A DNA stretch of 64,000 nucleotides from assembly GCA_963836915.1 (NCBI GenBank), contig CAWILH010000002.1:2604001-2668000 (forward strand), read 5' to 3'. The DNA is from Cryomorpha sp963836915. Its GTDB lineage: Bacteria; Bacteroidota; Bacteroidia; Flavobacteriales_D; Cryomorphaceae. Positions 60,631 to 64,000 of the stretch are shown in pieces. Under the pieces are notes generated by a model, which had not been told where the DNA came from, did not search any database, and saw nothing but the letters and a program-made list of their open reading frames with translations. A program made the translations under genes and the position numbers. Each line of letters opens with the position of its first letter. Position 1 is the first letter of the stretch.

Positions 60631-62262
60631 ATGAACCTCTCAAAACTATTTCCCGCTACGGCGCTGGCATCCATCCTTTTAGTGGGATGTGTGAAAGACG
60701 AAGTGGATGTGCGGAATCTAAATTATAATATACATCCCGAAATAGGGATACCCATAGCCAAAGCCAATATTCTAGCGTCGCGGATCATCGATCATTTTGA
60801 TGAAGACGGCTTCGTTTCTACAGATAGCTTCGGCCAGTTGAGTTTGATCTATTCCGACTCGTTGCAAAGGTTGAGCATTGCCGATATCTTAGACCTGGGA
60901 TCTCAGAATTACGAGAATAGCTTTGCCTTTGATGAAGTCGATCTCGGCCCCGTACAGTTTACGGGATCGGTCACTTTTGAAGAAGACCGCATCTTGTCTT
61001 TTGAAAGCCAAGCTGGCGATCGGCTCGACTCCATTCGTTTCGTGACCGGACTTTTCTCTGCTGCCATATCGAGTTCGGGAGACCTGCCCTTTTCGGGTTC
61101 CATTAAGGTAGTAAACCCGGATAATACCGTTATTATCGACCTACCCTTTACCGGTCAGGGCAGCAATAATAGTGCTGAAAATCAAACCGTCTTCACCGAT
61201 CTACTTCTGCTACCCATAAACAATGATCAGTTTACAAATGGTTTTCGGGTGCGCTATGAATTTACGTTCAGTAATGACGATGGTGGCGAAATCGAAACGC
61301 AAGAGATAACCGTTAATTTGGGTTTCACCGATTTCTCCATCGCATCGGCAGGCGGCTTTATAGCGCCCCGCAGCATAGACTTGAACCCTCAAGGAATAGA
61401 CATCGATCTCTTTTCGGAAACATTCAATGGGGAGTTTCGCATCGAAGATCCGAAAATAGATTTCAACTTTCTCAATGGCTTTGGCCTTGAGCTTGGTCTG
61501 GACATTAAAGAAATTACAGCCACAAACTCGGCCGGACAAACGATGACTGCCAATGGCGAAAACATCCTTTTTCGCCCCGTGCTTGATCCTGCCCCTTCAC
61601 CGGGTGAAGTTAAAGAAACCGTCATCACTATTTCAAATCAGCATATCAGCCCTACGGTTACCGAGTTTTTGGCCTTCAAGCCAGATAGGCTCTTCAGTGA
61701 TTTTTCGCTCGATGTGAACCCACAAGAGAAGCCATCGTCATTCATCTCCAATCAGGATGAGCTCGCGATAAGCTACGATCTCGAGATACCCATCTACGGT
61801 TCCATCTCCGACTTCCGGCTTGTAGATACCACCACCGTGACCCTTGGCGATCTCATCAGCGACACCGAAAAGGAGACCACCATAGAAGCGCTCGATATAC
61901 GCCTGATCGTAGATAATGGACTGCCCATTAATACGGGCGTTCAGATCATATTTACCGATTCCCTATTCCAACCCATCGAGTCCCTTTTTGATGAGCCCAA
62001 TTTTATTTTTACTTCTGCCCCGGTAGATCTCGAAGCTCCCGTGGGAAGCCCCAACCATGGTCGCGCGACGGGCAGCACGAGGCAGGTTACCGACATTGCC
62101 ATACCGCGTGATCGCATTCTGCAACTTAAAGATGCCACCCACATCATCATCGATGTCGTGGGCGGCACCACCGCCAATGGGTCGCATCCCATACGGCTCT
62201 ACTCCAATGACTTTTTTGATGTGCAGCTTTCCGCAAAGGCGACCTTAAACCTGAACGATTAA
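60631..62262 (+). CDS. Large lipoprotein of unknown function, paired with DUF5723
   Basis: 543 residues. Lipoprotein signal with lipobox 'LLVGC' (Cys20). The mature protein is beta-rich throughout, with repeated patterns such as 'DEVDLGPVQFTGSVTFEEDRI', 'GFRVRYEFTFSNDDGG' and 'LDIKEITATNSAGQTMTANGE' (in parts), and no catalytic motif. I cannot name a family. The stop is 4 bases before the DUF5723 gene, so the two are cotranscribed and probably act together at the outer membrane. Confidence 0.65.
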   Translation: MNLSKLFPATALASILLVGCVKDEVDVRNLNYNIHPEIGIPIAKANILASRIIDHFDEDGFVSTDSFGQLSLIYSDSLQRLSIADILDLGSQNYENSFAFDEVDLGPVQFTGSVTFEEDRILSFESQAGDRLDSIRFVTGLFSAAISSSGDLPFSGSIKVVNPDNTVIIDLPFTGQGSNNSAENQTVFTDLLLLPINNDQFTNGFRVRYEFTFSNDDGGEIETQEITVNLGFTDFSIASAGGFIAPRSIDLNPQGIDIDLFSETFNGEFRIEDPKIDFNFLNGFGLELGLDIKEITATNSAGQTMTANGENILFRPVLDPAPSPGEVKETVITISNQHISPTVTEFLAFKPDRLFSDFSLDVNPQEKPSSFISNQDELAISYDLEIPIYGSISDFRLVDTTTVTLGDLISDTEKETTIEALDIRLIVDNGLPINTGVQIIFTDSLFQPIESLFDEPNFIFTSAPVDLEAPVGSPNHGRATGSTRQVTDIAIPRDRILQLKDATHIIIDVVGGTTANGSHPIRLYSNDFFDVQLSAKATLNLND

Positions 62263-62266
62263 TACC

Positions 62267-63733
62267 ATGAAAAATACGCTAAGCATTCTTTTCGCGTTAA
62301 GCGCAGGGTTTTTATTCGCCCAGCAAAGCGGCCAGATCGGAGCATTCGATTTCTTGCCCCAATCGATTTACGCCAACCCAGCTTTGAGGCCACAGGGATC
62401 GCTGAATATCGGCATTCCGGCGCTGAGCAATATCCATATGGAGCACGGCAATAATTGGTTCAAGCCCAATGAACTTTTTCGGAGCGATGCCAGTGGCAAT
62501 TCATCGGTAAATGTAGAGACCATACTGAGCGGTGTCAACGGGACTGCCATTACTACCCAAGGGCTTGGTATCGAACTTTTGCATGTAGGGCTTCGCATCA
62601 AGAAGCATTATTTCCACCTTCGGGCGGCAGAGCGCGTGCAGTTTGAAATGGCAATCCCCGAAGATATTTTCAGACTTGCTGTTTATGGAAATGCCAGCGC
62701 CAACCAATTTGAAGATAATACCGCCGATTTCAGCAGTCTGGAATTGAATGGGATACATTACCGCGAGTATGGCATCGGCTATAATTACGCATTGAATGAA
62801 AAATGGTCTTTGGGCCTTACGGCAAAATACCTTTACGGCATGGAGCGCATACAGACCGAAGAATCATCGCTCAGGCTTCGCACCGATCCGCTTACGTATG
62901 AGCTGCAATCATCAGGAAGCTTTATCGTAAATACTGCGGGCATTTACGGATCGCTTACCGATGGCGAAGAAGGAATTCAAGATGATGCGGCCCAGTATGG
63001 GTTTGGACTCAAAAACTTCGGCTTCGGGGCTGATCTGGGCGCCGTATACCGCCCTACCGAGAGATTGCAGTTTGAGCTTTCCGCAAATGACCTTGGCTTT
63101 ATAAAATGGAGATCAGACGTAGCCCGATACGGCACTGATGATGCCAGCTTCGCTTATGGCGGGGTAGACCTTACCGAGTTTATCTTCATCACCGGATCCG
63201 AATTTAACGACGCCCTTCAGAGCGAACTCGATTCCCTGCTCGACGACTTGGAGAACACCTATGAGTTTGAGCGAACGGAAGAAGCTTTCAGCACTGCACT
63301 CAATGGATACCTGCGCTATGGCGGTTCATATGAGCTGTACGCCAATGGCTACAGCTCTGGTAGGGCGTGGGGCAACATCATTCACGGATTGGGCAAGAGC
63401 ACTGTCCCCTTCTCTTATAGCCTCGGCTATAACCAGAAGGTGTGGAAGGTGGTGCAAGCAGGAGTACATTATACCAAACGCGCCGATTTTAGCGGGGCAC
63501 TGGGTGCCGGACTTTCCCTGAATGCCGGATTCTTTCAAATCTATGCCCTGGCTGAGAATTTCCGCTTTGCCAGCCTTACCCGCCTTACCATCACCGATAG
63601 CGATAAACCTGACGAAAGCTCAGAGATCGTCTATTTTTCAAATCCCAATGACATTCGTGTTTCGGTAGGTGTAAACCTGACCTTTGGCATGAATAAAACC
63701 GATGGACCGGGCGGCGAACCAATGAGACGGTAA
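62267..63733 (+). CDS. DUF5723 family outer-membrane protein
   Basis: 488 residues with a signal peptide ending 'GFLFAQQ'. The opening 'FLPQSIYANPALRPQGSLNIGIP' and 'YGIGYNYALNEKWSLGLTAKYLYG' (in parts) and the ending 'DIRVSVGVNLTFGMN' are typical of DUF5723 and the PorV-like/FadL-type barrels in Bacteroidota. The function is unknown. Cotranscribed with the lipoprotein upstream. Confidence 0.82.
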   Translation: MKNTLSILFALSAGFLFAQQSGQIGAFDFLPQSIYANPALRPQGSLNIGIPALSNIHMEHGNNWFKPNELFRSDASGNSSVNVETILSGVNGTAITTQGLGIELLHVGLRIKKHYFHLRAAERVQFEMAIPEDIFRLAVYGNASANQFEDNTADFSSLELNGIHYREYGIGYNYALNEKWSLGLTAKYLYGMERIQTEESSLRLRTDPLTYELQSSGSFIVNTAGIYGSLTDGEEGIQDDAAQYGFGLKNFGFGADLGAVYRPTERLQFELSANDLGFIKWRSDVARYGTDDASFAYGGVDLTEFIFITGSEFNDALQSELDSLLDDLENTYEFERTEEAFSTALNGYLRYGGSYELYANGYSSGRAWGNIIHGLGKSTVPFSYSLGYNQKVWKVVQAGVHYTKRADFSGALGAGLSLNAGFFQIYALAENFRFASLTRLTITDSDKPDESSEIVYFSNPNDIRVSVGVNLTFGMNKTDGPGGEPMRR

Positions 63734-63922
63734 GAAATTCTTTACGCTTCTTTGGCTGCTAGATGGGAGAAGGCGCGCATTTGGATTTGCAGAGGTAGCA
63801 ATAGTTCGATTGAAAATATCAAATTTGTGGAAGCCTGATTTACTTGGGTATTCCTGTTGTTTTATTCCGTTCTGAATCGTGATTTAAGTCGCGAGCAAGA
63901 GCGAAGTTTCCATTCATCGTTC
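63734..63922. other. Short intergenic region at the right edge
   Basis: About 190 bases after the DUF5723 stop with no terminator or promoter I can support. Confidence 0.3.
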
Positions 63923-64000
63923 ATGAAAAAAACTCGAAAGCTATTATTTTTGTTTCTGCCTAGCTTAATTTTCGTTTCCTGCAAGTCAGAACCGGTAGTG
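63923..64000 (+). CDS. Start of a lipoprotein gene (runs off the window)
   Basis: The frame from the ATG at 63923 reads 'MKKTRKLLFLFLPSLIFVSC' and continues to the window end. This is a lipoprotein signal peptide: basic n-region, hydrophobic core and lipobox 'IFVSC' with Cys20. Nothing else of the protein is in the window, so its function is unknown. Confidence 0.7.
   Translation, partial: MKKTRKLLFLFLPSLIFVSCKSEPVV

Overview
The window is a 64 kb chromosomal segment from a member of the Bacteroidota, most likely a gliding or surface-adhesive Flavobacteriales/Cytophaga-type bacterium. The evidence is direct: type IX secretion (T9SS) C-terminal sorting domains of both type A and type B, three PorP/SprF-family partner proteins, a giant SprB-repeat adhesin, a DUF5723 protein, and a promoter of the Bacteroidota type (TTG-N19-TAnnTTTG) in front of prs. 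No rRNA, tRNA or CRISPR array was found.

Layout. 1-0.7 kb: the 3' end of tyrS and a leftover T9SS sorting domain. 0.8-6.5 kb (minus strand): an operon of secreted proteins (small protein X, a beta-propeller-like protein, a thioredoxin-fold protein). It has undergone a ~1.84 kb tandem duplication that created a chimeric gene, and an IS4-family element then inserted into the downstream propeller copy. 6.7-9 kb: housekeeping genes prs (with a one-base frameshift), rplY and pth. 9-12 kb: a large multidomain T9SS-A secreted protein. 12.3-14.8 kb: an mlaE-mlaF-mlaD lipid transport operon. 15.2-21.5 kb: mostly minus-strand genes (EEP hydrolase, YwbE, PLP enzyme, S4 protein, RNase HI with a zinc ribbon, Coq4-like), with a dispersed 136 bp palindromic repeat. 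21.6-22.8 kb: decayed DNA with an antitoxin whose toxin is reduced to 16 codons.

23-29.6 kb: a visibly G+C-richer cluster with an RND/MMPL exporter diverging from three overlapping genes: a UbiA-type prenyltransferase, a rifampin-phosphotransferase-like dikinase and a GNAT-like protein. This looks like an uncharacterised lipid or natural-product pathway and is the best candidate for an undescribed system. 29.7-33 kb: a decayed IS next to one copy of a 71 bp direct repeat, and an unknown secreted protein. 33.1-48.3 kb: one 15 kb operon of three adhesin/PorP-SprF pairs, including a 2543-residue protein with about 27 SprB repeats, ended by a clear terminator.

48.4-57.3 kb: a Tag glycosylase, a PQQ-like propeller protein, a TrkH/porin/lipoprotein group, and an ECF sigma / membrane anti-sigma-like / outer-membrane-protein module. 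Two matching promoter candidates (GTAAC-N16/17-CGTCCCA) suggest this module is autoregulated. 57.3-64 kb: gatC, an alpha/beta hydrolase, trpS, a small HNH protein, another copy of the 136 bp repeat, and a lipoprotein/DUF5723 pair, with the start of a further lipoprotein at the edge.

Limits: all assignments come from reading motifs, domain order and gene context; no database or alignment search was run. The frameshifts in prs and in the IS4 transposase may be sequencing errors.
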